Below, one piece after another: positions 17,283 through 26,439 of a stretch of 64,000 nt of DNA. Numbering within the stretch: position 1 is the stretch's first letter; every line of letters begins with the position of its first letter. The notes below the pieces were generated by a model. It was given only the letters and a program-made list of their open reading frames with translations. It ran no database searches and had not been told where the DNA came from. Source of the DNA: Anaerolineae bacterium (GTDB taxonomy: Bacteria > Chloroflexota > Anaerolineae > Promineifilales > Promineifilaceae); the NCBI GenBank assembly GCA_019637635.1, contig JAHBVI010000012.1, forward strand, positions 1 to 64,000, written 5' to 3'. The translations under genes were made by a program, and so were the position numbers.

Positions 17283-17486
17283 TTATGCATCAATGGATGT
17301 GCTGCATTCACCTGAAGTTGAGGTGCAGCCGCCTGGGGCCACCGTGATACCGGGCCGTGGGATGAGTAGGATGACAATCGCTACAGTTACCCAGCTAATA
17401 CCGATGGCTTTGATAACGATCTGCGGCAGGTGCCGTATACGGGTCAAACAATTCTGCATCATGTTGGTTTTATTTAAGGTGTTCAT
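17283..17486 (-). CDS. Small membrane/secreted peptide with Cys-loop tail (P1)
   Basis: 67 aa. ATG 17486 has a strong Shine-Dalgarno (GAAGGAGATTCAC) upstream. A basic N-terminal half (RIRHLPQIVIK) is followed by one hydrophobic helix, AIGISWVTVAIVILLIP, and a short tail with two Cys six residues apart (GGCTSTSGECS). No family is recognised. It is convergent with the preceding STAND-TPR gene (gap 42 bp) and divergent from the next HTH-STAND gene. Two further STAND-TPR loci in this window have a similar small gene in the same tail-to-tail position. A cyclised signalling peptide, toxin or membrane regulator are all possible. Confidence 0.65.
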   Translation of the reverse strand: MNTLNKTNMMQNCLTRIRHLPQIVIKAIGISWVTVAIVILLIPRPGITVAPGGCTSTSGECSTSIDA

Positions 17487-17650
17487 GTGAATCTCCTTCA
17501 TAGGGATAATATGGTTGATAAAACCGCTTGAAGGAGTGGCCACTCGTTTCTTGCGTGTACATGGCCTATGGTAGAGGCAGCAATGGGTTAAGGACAGGCC
17601 AGGAATGGCAATAGATTTGCCGAAATTGGAAAGTTTTGGGAGGCCCTGAC

Positions 17651-19192
17651 ATGGCCAGGAAAAAAGGGAAAAGCCAGCCAACTATACGTAGTGAATTTGG
17701 CAAAACATTACGCGAGTTCCGTTTGCGCAGCCGGGATCCAGATGACAACGGCCGTTTAACCCAGGAGCGTCTGTCCGATTTGTTGGGTGAGATTGCTGCC
17801 CTACCATATTACTCCCATGTGGATATATCCCGGTGGGAAAGGGGAGGAAATCATGGGCGCGTCATTGACCACGAAGACCGTGGGGTGTTAGTTGGCTTGA
17901 TCCAGGTATTACACTATTGTGGGGGAATTGCATCTATCGAGGATGCCAACACTCTTTTGCAGGCCGGTGATTATGGACCCTTGAAAGAAGGGGAGATTGC
18001 GCAGGTAGCATTAAAGTGGCCGCGGCTCACCCAGAAAGCAGGAGATACTGATTCTACGGGACATCAAATTAGAATTCACGGCCGTCGCCGCTCCTTCGTT
18101 CAGATTCCAGCCATTCTTCTGCCACGTCAGGTACGGCAGGGGAACCTGGCTGCGCCATTTATGGTGCCAGCTTTACCCCCGCAAGGCATCTTTGGCCGGG
18201 ATGATTTACTCACACGGCTGCTTGATATGCTCCAGTTAGAGGGTGAAGAGATGAGCAATGTTCCGCCTCTGGCGCTGCGCGGCATGGGCGGCGTCGGTAA
18301 AACCACCCTGACGCTGGCCTTGGGCCGGCTAGAGGGGATGCAAAACCGATTTCCTGATGGCATCCTGTGGGTCGCGCTGGGACCAAATCCCACTATCCGT
18401 TTCCTGCAAGAAGATTGGGGGAGATCTCTGGGGATAGATTTACTCCCAGAAAGAGACGAGATGCACTGTCGCCACCGCCTCCAGGAAGCCTTATATCATC
18501 GCAAAGCACTACTTATCGTAGACGATGTTTGGGAAATTCAACATGGCAAACAGTTCGAAGTGGCCGGGCCACGCTGCCGCACACTCTTTACCACCCGTGA
18601 ACTCGATATAGCCCATCACCTGGCAACCAAAGATCGAACGGTGAAAGTGGATATTCTCAACCCTGAAGCCTCTCTGCAATTACTACATCGCCTGGTACCT
18701 GAAGCCGTAGCAGGCAATAAAAAAGATGCCCAAAAACTATGCGAGCGGCTAGAGTATCTGCCATTGGCTATCACCCTGGCTGGCCGGATGCTGGCTAACG
18801 AAACAGACATGCCTTCTCGCATGCAACGGCTGATAGTAGAGCTTTTAGAAAGGCGTGACGCGCGCCTCCATCTCTTACAGATGGAAGGACGGCTGGGGCT
18901 TGATGAGGAAAACCCTGTCTCTCTATATGCTATTTTGGGCCTAAGCGTTGACCGTCTTTCTCAGGTGGATAAGGAGCGTTTTGCCATGGCTGCGGTCTTT
19001 GGGGGAGAACCTCTTACTTGGGACTTGAAGATGGCTGCACATGTGTGGGATTGCCCGGTCAGCGCAGCGGAAGATACCGTAGCTCGATTTTTGCGGCGTG
19101 GGTTGGTTGAAGCCCATCAGGATGGCCGATACTGGATGCACGCTCTATTGGCCGATTATGCACAGTTGCTCATGGATGAAATGGGATTATGA
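17651..19192 (+). CDS. HTH-STAND (NB-ARC) protein, TPR part encoded separately
   Basis: 513 aa; ATG 17651 is seven bases after GGGAGG. An XRE-like domain (LTQERLSDLL, HVDISRWERG) occupies about residues 10-65. The NB-ARC NTPase has Walker A LRGMGGVGKTT, Walker B ALLIVDDVW, TLFTTRELD and LPLAITLAGRML. A winged helix (YWMHALLADYAQLL) closes the chain. There are no TPRs. The stop overlaps the start of the next gene (ATGA), so the two are translationally coupled. The equivalent genes at 14631 and 22428 carry TPRs on the same chain, so this locus is the split form of the same regulator. Confidence 0.9.
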   Translation: MARKKGKSQPTIRSEFGKTLREFRLRSRDPDDNGRLTQERLSDLLGEIAALPYYSHVDISRWERGGNHGRVIDHEDRGVLVGLIQVLHYCGGIASIEDANTLLQAGDYGPLKEGEIAQVALKWPRLTQKAGDTDSTGHQIRIHGRRRSFVQIPAILLPRQVRQGNLAAPFMVPALPPQGIFGRDDLLTRLLDMLQLEGEEMSNVPPLALRGMGGVGKTTLTLALGRLEGMQNRFPDGILWVALGPNPTIRFLQEDWGRSLGIDLLPERDEMHCRHRLQEALYHRKALLIVDDVWEIQHGKQFEVAGPRCRTLFTTRELDIAHHLATKDRTVKVDILNPEASLQLLHRLVPEAVAGNKKDAQKLCERLEYLPLAITLAGRMLANETDMPSRMQRLIVELLERRDARLHLLQMEGRLGLDEENPVSLYAILGLSVDRLSQVDKERFAMAAVFGGEPLTWDLKMAAHVWDCPVSAAEDTVARFLRRGLVEAHQDGRYWMHALLADYAQLLMDEMGL

Positions 19193-20406
19193 GTCATGCC
19201 CGAAACCGCCATAGTCAATACCTTCTGGAACAACTACCCCAACACATAGAAGATGAAACCTGGATAGAAACCCGACTACCGCAGATCAAGAGAGCCTGGG
19301 CATGGGTTTCTTTACAGCCTGACCAGGACGCCATGTTACAGTATGTATGGGGGCTGCAAAAATTCTTTGAACGGCGCGGTATGTTTCAGCTATGGTCTCA
19401 ATGGGCTGAACAAACAGGGGATGTGGCATTAACAACTGCTGACGAAAAGGCCGCGTCCAGCATGTTTATTCACCTGGGGTACTGCCATTGGAATTTGGGG
19501 GATTTTAACAAGGCACTTGCCTGTTATCGTCAGGCATATCAGATCGTTTGTGAAATAGAAGACAATATGTCCAAAGCACGCATTCTCAATAGCATGGGCA
19601 TGGTCTACTACCAAATGGGAGAGTTACAGGAGAGCATTGCCTTACTCAAAGAGGCCCAAACGGCTTACCAATCGTTAGAAGATACGGAGGGGCTGGCTAC
19701 TACTCTAATGAATTTAGGCTGGATTTACCGGTCATTAAAACGTATAGAGTCGGCTCAAGAACTTTCCAGACAGGCATTGTCTCTGTTTCAGCAGTTGGCC
19801 AATCCGCTATTGGAAGCAAAAGCGCTCAACAATCTGGCTATCCTCAGTTATGACCAGGGCGATCTGGCAGCAGCCAGGCTCTATTTTGAAAAAGTATGGG
19901 CAATTTTTGAAGCAAGTGGAGATGTAATTGCGACAGCGCGTGTCTTAAACAACCTGGGGATGTTGCACAAACATCAAGGTTTGCACACAGCCGCAGTGGA
20001 ATATTACGCACAGGCATTGACTCTATATCGCCAATCCGGTCATCGCAGCAGTGAGGCGCTAACATTGCATAATTTGGGCGCCGTCTATCGCCAGCTCGAC
20101 CAGGTAGATACTGCCGCACGCTACTATCAACAGGCGCTATCCATTTGTCAGGAAATTGGAGACCAGGCTGGTCAAGCTGAGGCTCTTAACAGTCTTGGCC
20201 TCCTTTTCGGTTCAAAAGACAATTTTCAAGCTTCCCTACAATATCTGGCTCAAGCAGTAACGGTTTTCGAGGAAATTGGAGACATAGCCGGTAAAACAAG
20301 AGGACTGAATAACATGGCCACGATCATGGAGAAACAGGGAGACCAGACGGCTGCGGCGCTGTTAAGATTACAGGCAGCAACATTAATGGGGCAAAATAGC
20401 CTTTGA
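19189..20406 (+). CDS. TPR-repeat protein coupled to HTH-STAND gene
   Basis: 405 aa, starting in an ATGA overlap with the STAND gene. The first ~80 residues resemble the junction region of the fused STAND-TPR proteins. Then about seven tetratricopeptide repeats of 40 residues follow (for example LNNLGMLHKHQGLHTAAVEYY and LHNLGAVYRQLDQVDTAARY). The 40-residue period matches TPR_12 or kinesin-light-chain-like repeats that bind peptides. It probably forms the sensor subunit of the upstream ATPase. There is no signal peptide or membrane segment. Confidence 0.9.
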   Translation: MSHARNRHSQYLLEQLPQHIEDETWIETRLPQIKRAWAWVSLQPDQDAMLQYVWGLQKFFERRGMFQLWSQWAEQTGDVALTTADEKAASSMFIHLGYCHWNLGDFNKALACYRQAYQIVCEIEDNMSKARILNSMGMVYYQMGELQESIALLKEAQTAYQSLEDTEGLATTLMNLGWIYRSLKRIESAQELSRQALSLFQQLANPLLEAKALNNLAILSYDQGDLAAARLYFEKVWAIFEASGDVIATARVLNNLGMLHKHQGLHTAAVEYYAQALTLYRQSGHRSSEALTLHNLGAVYRQLDQVDTAARYYQQALSICQEIGDQAGQAEALNSLGLLFGSKDNFQASLQYLAQAVTVFEEIGDIAGKTRGLNNMATIMEKQGDQTAAALLRLQAATLMGQNSL

Positions 20407-20457
20407 CCCCGGCAGGCGATCCGGTCAAAGAATCTATCAACTCAACGGATAACAATA

Positions 20458-22113
20458 ATGAGCCAGACACGTCTGCGTTATATCAATTACTGGCTGCAAT
20501 ACTACAAGATGCACCAGTCTCAATGGCCTTTGTTAGTGGATGAGTATGGCCAGCTGCAACGAGCCTGGAGTATGTTGGTTAGTCCAGAAGAAATGGGCCT
20601 GGAAATGGCTGCACGCGAACAGGTCATCCTTGATTTCATTTTCACCCTGGATAGTTTTTTGGAAAGACGTGGGCTGATAGTTGACAATATCAACTGGATA
20701 AAGCGCGGCCTGGAAGCTGCCCATTTCCTCAAAAGGTTCGATCTACTCGGCCGGCTGGGACAAGACCTTGGCTGGTGTTACCGTTCGCTTGGTCAACCGC
20801 ATAAGGCACTTGAGTATCTTGAACTGGCTCTGGCTGTCCGGCAGCGGCATGGCCCGCGCATTGGCGAGGCCGCAACTTTAAATATGATGGGTGTTGTCTA
20901 TGATGATCTGAGACAATATCAACAGGCCTTAGATTTTTTACAAAAAGCGCTTGTCATTCGTCGCGAAGTTGAACATCGGGAAGGGGAAGCTATCACTTTA
21001 CACAATATCGCCTCAACCTATTTCAGTGCTGGTCAATGGGCAGAGGCAGAGACTTTTTACAACTCATCTCTGGAATTAGCGCGTGAGCTAAACGATGAGC
21101 CTGGTATCGCCGGCACACTCAACAACCTCGGCGAGTTAAAGATGTTACAAGGAGAAGTTGAGCAGGCGACCCGCACCTTCAGGGAATCCCTGACTATTTA
21201 TGAGCAGCTGGGAGACCGGGTGCATGTTGCCGGCGTCTATAACAATCTGGGGATGTTAGCCGGTTATCAAGGAAAACCCCGCCAGGCAATTGAGTGGTTG
21301 GAAAAGTCATTGGCTTATCAGCGAGAATTTCATCTGGACACGGCCGTCACGCTCAACAATTTGGGTACGATTTATGAAACCTTGGGTGAGTTTCAAAGGG
21401 CATTGACCTATTTTGAACAGGCACGCCTGTCAAATCAGGCAAATAACCGGCTTGATCAGGTAGCCACAAATTTAGGCAATATCGGCGGAATCTATTTGCA
21501 TTTAGGTCAATGGCAAATGGCGCTTGACCACTACCAGTCCGCCTGGCAAATCCTTGCCAATGGCAATGATCCCCATGCCATGGCCACAATGTTGAGCAAT
21601 TTAGGTAGTGCTTATTACCACCTGGGGCAATATGAAGAGGCGCTAAAACAGTTTGAAGAGTCTCTCGCCATTTTTCGTGAATCGCTTAATCGAGAAGGTG
21701 AAGCCCAAACCTTAAATAACCTGGCGATGCTGGCTGTGGTACGTGAAAGTTTCGCCGAAGCAAGAAACTATTTGCGGCAGGCGCTCAAGATCAATGAGCA
21801 ACTGCAGGATGTTCATAGTCAAGCCACCAATCTGAATAATCTGGGAGCAGTTGCCAGCTTGACAGGAGAATCAGCGCAGGCCGCAGCTTATTACACTGCC
21901 GCTTTAGAGATCCGCCGTCAGATTGAAGACAAAGAAGGCATCGCCAGGACGCTTTACAATCTGGCCCAAATCTGGTCTAGCCTGGGGGATTTTATCCAGG
22001 CGGAGACTCTGTTACAGGAGGCTGTGTGGCTCAACAAAACCTATGACTTTGTAAACCTTGAACCTTCCCAACTAGCTCTTCAGGAGATACAAAATCTACT
22101 CAACCACCCTTGA
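20458..22113 (+). CDS. Second TPR-repeat protein of the STAND operon
   Basis: 551 aa; start ATG 20458 follows a 51-bp gap. The N-terminal ~90 residues repeat the layout of the previous TPR protein (IWIKRGLEAAHF-like helices), so the two are probably duplicates. Ten or so 40-residue TPRs follow, with consensus LNNLG..Y...G....A...YE. It may offer an alternative sensor for the same ATPase. No small hydrophobic gene follows it, unlike the other TPR genes here. Confidence 0.88.
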   Translation: MSQTRLRYINYWLQYYKMHQSQWPLLVDEYGQLQRAWSMLVSPEEMGLEMAAREQVILDFIFTLDSFLERRGLIVDNINWIKRGLEAAHFLKRFDLLGRLGQDLGWCYRSLGQPHKALEYLELALAVRQRHGPRIGEAATLNMMGVVYDDLRQYQQALDFLQKALVIRREVEHREGEAITLHNIASTYFSAGQWAEAETFYNSSLELARELNDEPGIAGTLNNLGELKMLQGEVEQATRTFRESLTIYEQLGDRVHVAGVYNNLGMLAGYQGKPRQAIEWLEKSLAYQREFHLDTAVTLNNLGTIYETLGEFQRALTYFEQARLSNQANNRLDQVATNLGNIGGIYLHLGQWQMALDHYQSAWQILANGNDPHAMATMLSNLGSAYYHLGQYEEALKQFEESLAIFRESLNREGEAQTLNNLAMLAVVRESFAEARNYLRQALKINEQLQDVHSQATNLNNLGAVASLTGESAQAAAYYTAALEIRRQIEDKEGIARTLYNLAQIWSSLGDFIQAETLLQEAVWLNKTYDFVNLEPSQLALQEIQNLLNHP

Positions 22114-22327
22114 ACTTTTCAGTAAAGTCTGCTTGCCGTGATAGCGGCATTTTTTGACCAATGGACACGGCCGTATCCTGACTGGACACGATCACGCGTA
22201 CATCCGGTTGTGGTTGGTACATGGCCGTCTGGGCGGAGGAGGCAATCGTTAGCGAATGACAGCCTCTAAACACCAATGATTTTTACAGTTTTTCTACGAT
22301 AGGTACTCTAAACCTGACCTTATCCGT
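22114..22327. other. Intergenic region without a recognised gene
   Basis: About 215 bp between the TPR gene and the next STAND promoter. It contains two ACGGCCGT-type motifs. A short minus-strand frame at 22100-22222 lacks a ribosome binding site and a hydrophobic segment. Confidence 0.5.
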
Positions 22328-22380
22328 TATAATCAATTGCATTCGTTTATTTTCCGGCAAAATGGCACAAAATGTGCCAT
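22328..22380 (+). promoter_or_regulatory. TATAAT box and ATGGCACA/TGTGCCAT operator-like palindrome
   Basis: A perfect -10 hexamer, TATAAT, lies at 22328-22333; no good -35 is visible. Downstream at 22362-22380 is a perfect 8-bp inverted repeat, ATGGCACA-AAA-TGTGCCAT. It lies just after the expected transcription start and before the ATG at 22428. It could be the autoregulatory site of the HTH protein that follows. Confidence 0.5.
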
Positions 22381-22427
22381 ATTTCCCACAGGCGTTCTCT
22401 ACAATAGGCGCATCCAGAAACCAACCA

Positions 22428-25004
22428 ATGACACAGCTGCAACCGTTTGCCGCTCTTCTGGAAAGTTACCTGCAACGCGACGGCCGTCATGTGCGTCAAC
22501 TGGCAGAGGCCACCGGCGAACAGTTTGGCCAGCCGCATCAGGTACCCCATAACACCATTAGCCGCTGGCTAAGGGGCGAGGTTGGTAAACCCAGAAATTG
22601 GCCCGATATCGTCAAACTGGGCATCGTGCTGCGACTGTCAGCCGATGAAATGGATCAGCTGCTGTTGGTCGCCGGCCACACCAGCCTGGATCATCTGCGC
22701 CAGGCAAACCACCCCAACATCGTTCCCCAGTTGTTGGAGCCGTGGCTGCCTGTTTTACCGGAACGGCTGCAACCTTTTCAAGCGCCGCCGCAATTGTCCA
22801 CCTTCACCGGACGTGAAGAGGTGATGGGCCAACTACGGCGCTACCTTTGCAGCCAGGCGCAGCATCGCGTCTGCTGCCTGTTGGGAATGGCCGGGCTGGG
22901 AAAAACCAGCCTGGCCAATCAACTTGCCTATGAATTACAAACGCACTTTGTAGATGGCGTTTTGTGGCTGCGGCTGGATCAGGCTGATACTATGTCAGCG
23001 CTGCAAGCCATCGCCGCCGCCTATGGTCTTAACGTCAGCCACTATACCGACGAGGCCACCCGTAGCAGTAAGGTGCGAGAACTGCTGGCTCACAAACAGG
23101 CCTTGCTGGTGCTGGACAATGCCAGCAACGACGCGGAAATTCGGCCGCTGCTGCCGCCCACCGGGGCCTGCGCCGTGCTCATCACCAGCCGTCGTTTTGA
23201 TCTGGCGGTGGCCGATACTGCTTTTTGTCTGCATCTGAGGCCATTTGACGTAGCAAAAGCGGAAAGCCTGGCCCTCTTTGCCCGCATCCTCGGCGCGGAA
23301 CGGGTTCGTGCGGAACGAGACATTTTGACGCAGATGGCGGACCAGATGGGGCACTTACCGCTGGCGATTAACATTGTGGCCAATCGTCTGCGACACGAAC
23401 CGGGTTGGACGGCCGCCCAAATGCAAGCGCGCTTGCAACAGACCCGGCAGCGCCTGGACCTGCTGCGGCGCGGCGACCAGGAAGTGCGGCTTTCTTTTGA
23501 ATTGAGCTACCGGGGACTATCTCCGGCCAACCAGCGGTTGTTTATGGCTTTAGGCATTTTTGCCGGCGGCGACGTGGCCGCAACGGCAGCGGCGGCCATA
23601 ATCGCGCAGTCATTGGAGGATGTAGAAGATGGGTTGCGCCAGTTATATAGTTTGTCGTTGGTGCAGCGTGGCGGACACGGCCGTTACCAGCTTCACCCCC
23701 TCTTGCAAGATTTTAGCCGGGAGAAATGTGAGATTCCCGACCTGCCCCAGCGCTATGCTCACTATTTTACGACTTATGCGCAGGAAAATGCTGGAGATAT
23801 GCCCGCCTTCCAGCGTGAAATCGGCCACATACTGGCGGCGGTGCAATGGGCAAATCAGTGTGGGCTGGACACGGCCGTTGTGCGCAGCGTACTCGCCCTC
23901 TACCCCTATTTACAGCGGCAGGGGCAGTTGGCGCAGTGCCGCGATCTGCTTTTGCTGGCCCAACCGGCGGCCCGCCGTGACCCGGATCAGGCCGTGGCTG
24001 CCCAAATTTTGCACCATCTCGGTTATACAGCGATGAAACTTGGTGAACCAAATCAGGCCGAAAGTTATTACCAGGAGGCGCTAATACTGGCTCAGACCGG
24101 CAGTGATCAGCGCCAGGCGGCCGAAATTTTACTGAAGCTGGGGGCGCTGGCCTACCGGCGCGGGCAACTGGCCGACGCTCGCCACTTTTACCAGGAGGCG
24201 CTGCCCCTGGCCAGCGCCGAACAATCCCGAGAACTGGTCGCTAGTCTGTTGACGAACCTGGGGCTGGTGGCTGCCTCTGAAGGAGATGCAGCGACAGCCA
24301 TTATTCATTATGAAGAAGCGCTGGCGCAAGTCAGAACGCTGGACAATCGCGCCCTGCTCATTACCATTCTGCAAAATGTGGGACTGCAACACGAGGAACG
24401 CGGCGATTACGCCCAGGCGAAGGTCTATTATGAGGAGGGACTGACGCTGGCCAAGGCGGAAAATGACCCGGAACTGCGCAGTCGAATGTTGGGCAATTTG
24501 GGAGCCATTGCCTGTCACCTGGGTAATTATGCCGAGGCGTCGGGCCACTTCCGCGCCGGGCTGGCGCTGGCGGAGAGCAATGGGCTGACAGTGCAAGTCT
24601 GCCGCCAACAGGCCAACCTGGGGCAGGCAGCGATGCTGCGTGGGCAGTTTCGCCAGGCAAACGTTCATCATCAGGAGTCGCTGGCCCTGGCGCGAGAATT
24701 GGGCTTCCGCGAGGATTTAGGCATGATTTTAAACCAGACAGGGGATTGTTATCTGGCCCAAGATGCCTATTGGGAAGCGGCCACCTGTTATACCGAGGCA
24801 ATGGAAATTGCACAGGAAGGTAATTTTGCCCGGGTACAGGCCCTGGCTTTGTTTGGGCAGGCGCAGGTGGCGGCGGCACGGGGCAACGTGGCCGAAGCGC
24901 AGCGATTGGGCCAGGAAAGCCGCCAGTTGCTACAAGCCGCCGGACACAAAAAGGCAAATGAGGTGTGGTGGTGGCTGCAAGAGCTACCGGGTGGTGATCA
25001 GTAA
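22428..25004 (+). CDS. HTH-STAND-TPR regulator
   Basis: 858 aa from ATG 22428. An earlier in-frame ATG at 22362 lies inside an inverted repeat and would add 22 residues without domain content. The XRE-like HTH (VRQLAEATG, HNTISRWLRGEV) is followed by a STAND ATPase with Walker A LLGMAGLGKTS, Walker B ALLVLDNAS, CAVLITSRRF and HLPLAINIVANRL. About nine 40-residue TPRs make up the C-terminal half. The closest relatives in the window are the 14631 gene and the 17651/19189 pair. Tail-to-tail downstream (57 bp) is a small signal-peptide-bearing gene. Target genes are unknown; the type III effector operon starts 400 bp further on. Confidence 0.9.
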   Translation: MTQLQPFAALLESYLQRDGRHVRQLAEATGEQFGQPHQVPHNTISRWLRGEVGKPRNWPDIVKLGIVLRLSADEMDQLLLVAGHTSLDHLRQANHPNIVPQLLEPWLPVLPERLQPFQAPPQLSTFTGREEVMGQLRRYLCSQAQHRVCCLLGMAGLGKTSLANQLAYELQTHFVDGVLWLRLDQADTMSALQAIAAAYGLNVSHYTDEATRSSKVRELLAHKQALLVLDNASNDAEIRPLLPPTGACAVLITSRRFDLAVADTAFCLHLRPFDVAKAESLALFARILGAERVRAERDILTQMADQMGHLPLAINIVANRLRHEPGWTAAQMQARLQQTRQRLDLLRRGDQEVRLSFELSYRGLSPANQRLFMALGIFAGGDVAATAAAAIIAQSLEDVEDGLRQLYSLSLVQRGGHGRYQLHPLLQDFSREKCEIPDLPQRYAHYFTTYAQENAGDMPAFQREIGHILAAVQWANQCGLDTAVVRSVLALYPYLQRQGQLAQCRDLLLLAQPAARRDPDQAVAAQILHHLGYTAMKLGEPNQAESYYQEALILAQTGSDQRQAAEILLKLGALAYRRGQLADARHFYQEALPLASAEQSRELVASLLTNLGLVAASEGDAATAIIHYEEALAQVRTLDNRALLITILQNVGLQHEERGDYAQAKVYYEEGLTLAKAENDPELRSRMLGNLGAIACHLGNYAEASGHFRAGLALAESNGLTVQVCRQQANLGQAAMLRGQFRQANVHHQESLALARELGFREDLGMILNQTGDCYLAQDAYWEAATCYTEAMEIAQEGNFARVQALALFGQAQVAAARGNVAEAQRLGQESRQLLQAAGHKKANEVWWWLQELPGGDQ

Positions 25005-25061
25005 CCCTTAACCGGTCAGCCGTGTACGGCTTACCGGTCAAGGACTACGGATGAGGAGGGT

Positions 25062-25241
25062 TTAGCCACCGACAGGATCGCCCCAGCCGTCCGGGGCGGC
25101 AGTGGGCGTCGGCGTAGGGACATTGGAGACGGCGGCCTGGGATGATGGTGCGGCGGTCAAGACGGCCGTGGCCAGCAGCAGCAGCAGCGCCAGCATCAAA
25201 AAGAATGGGATGAGACGAATACGCCAAAAACGAGAAAACAT
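25062..25241 (-). CDS. Small exported or membrane peptide (P2)
   Basis: 59 aa, ATG 25241 with a textbook AGGAGGT six bases upstream. A basic start (MFSRFWRIRLIP), a 17-residue hydrophobic core (FFLMLALLLLLATAVLT) and a possible signal peptidase site after AAPSSQA are followed by a Pro/Thr linker and the tail DGWGDPVGG. No Cys is present, unlike P1 and P3. It is convergent with the STAND-TPR gene (gap 57 bp), the same arrangement as the other two small genes. Too short for standard gene calling; the Shine-Dalgarno and signal-like sequence are the main support. Confidence 0.65.
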   Translation of the reverse strand: MFSRFWRIRLIPFFLMLALLLLLATAVLTAAPSSQAAVSNVPTPTPTAAPDGWGDPVGG

Positions 25242-25261
25242 GGTGCACCTCCTAATGTGCT

Positions 25262-25286
25262 GGTGGTCCCGCTCCGGCGGGCCACC
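25262..25286. other. GC-rich hairpin in the leader of peptide gene P2
   Basis: GGTGG-T-CCCGC, loop TCCG, then GCGGG-CCACC can form a ten-pair stem. On the minus strand it lies in the 5' leader of P2, about 20 bp before the ATG; on the plus strand it precedes the CARF gene. No T-run follows on either side. Confidence 0.45.
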
Positions 25287-25407
25287 CTGTGTGGGTCAAT
25301 TACTTTCAGACTAGGAGGGTCAAAAAGGAGGTTTTTCCCGATTTATGGGAACAGTTTCCTGGCAGCCAGGTCTATGATTCCAGCAAACCGCAGACAGGAA
25401 GTGAAAA

Positions 25408-26439
25408 ATGAGTGATTTGGGGCAACGGCCGGTTGTGTATGTGGCTACGTTAGGCAATGCGCCGCAGGTGGTGACGTTGGGGTTGGATCACCTGCTGCCG
25501 CAGCACCGCTTTGTGGAGGTGTGTGTCATCCATACCGATGACGCCCTTGACCAGGCCGCGCCCAGGATGAAATTTGGCAATATGCACGAGACCGTCAAAC
25601 AACTGGACCGGGAATTTTTGAATCCGCGCTCACGTCCGGCCGCGCCTGGCGAGAAAGTGTGGCAGGTAGACTATCGTGCTGGGGAACGATACACCCAGTT
25701 CACCTACCGGCGTGTGCTCATCCAACGGCCAGAACAAAGTCCAGGCCAGCTGATGACCCTGACGCCGGTGCAGGATGTGGAAACCGAACGCAATGCTCAG
25801 GCCGCCTTCCGCACCATTTTCCGCACCGTACAGGGGTATAAAGAGCAGCGGGCCATCATCCACTTCAACCTGTCTGGCGGGCGCAAGAGCATGTCTGTTT
25901 TTGCCATGGCCGCGGCCCAAATCCTGTTTACGCCGGGCGACAAACTATGGCATGTCGTCTCCCGGTACGATTTTATGGACACCAAAACCATGCACGATGC
26001 AGGCGAGAACAGTCGGCTGGTGCCTATTCCCTTTATCTCTGTCAGCGCGTTGAACCCGGTGTTGGGGCTGCTAATTTCCAGCAATGATCCCTACGACGTG
26101 GTGCAGGCGCAGGAGAATTATCTGCACCTGATGGATTTACAGCGTAAGGAGAAGTTTCTGCGGGAACTGGATTTTGACGAGCGCCAGATTTTGATGGGGG
26201 TGGCACAGGGATTGAACAATGAGGAGATTGGCAACCGGCTAAAAAAAAGATTGAGTGGGAAAACGGTGGCAAACAAGTTGACAACAATTTATGAAACGTA
26301 TATGGTATCCATTGTTGACGTGCCAACAGACGTCACCCGTCCTAACAATGAAAATATGAGAGCGTTTTTAGCGGCTGAATTTGGCGCTTACTTTCAACAG
26401 CGAGGAGAGTATCTGTCAACCACTGGAGGGTTCGATTGA
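25408..26439 (+). CDS. CARF-domain protein with C-terminal LuxR-like HTH (Cas_NE0113-like)
   Basis: 343 aa, first gene of the type III operon. The N-terminal ~220 residues form a CARF-type Rossmann domain: VVYVATLGNAPQVVTLGL, the VCVIHTDD strand and the ligand-loop HFNLSGGRKSMSVFAMAAAQ. This matches the NE0113/TIGR02584 family of CRISPR proteins. The C-terminal part (about 250-300) is a LuxR-like helix-turn-helix, ILMGVAQGLNNEEIGNRLKKRL and GKTVANKLTTIYE. CARF domains bind cyclic oligoadenylate; some of this group are ring nucleases. A fused HTH suggests transcription control by cOA. The next gene overlaps by one base. Confidence 0.85.
   Translation: MSDLGQRPVVYVATLGNAPQVVTLGLDHLLPQHRFVEVCVIHTDDALDQAAPRMKFGNMHETVKQLDREFLNPRSRPAAPGEKVWQVDYRAGERYTQFTYRRVLIQRPEQSPGQLMTLTPVQDVETERNAQAAFRTIFRTVQGYKEQRAIIHFNLSGGRKSMSVFAMAAAQILFTPGDKLWHVVSRYDFMDTKTMHDAGENSRLVPIPFISVSALNPVLGLLISSNDPYDVVQAQENYLHLMDLQRKEKFLRELDFDERQILMGVAQGLNNEEIGNRLKKRLSGKTVANKLTTIYETYMVSIVDVPTDVTRPNNENMRAFLAAEFGAYFQQRGEYLSTTGGFD

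Noticed and set aside
22100..22222. Minus-strand 40-codon ORF tail-to-tail with the TPR gene at 22113, as a fourth small peptide
   Set aside because: No Shine-Dalgarno and no hydrophobic segment, unlike P1-P3.
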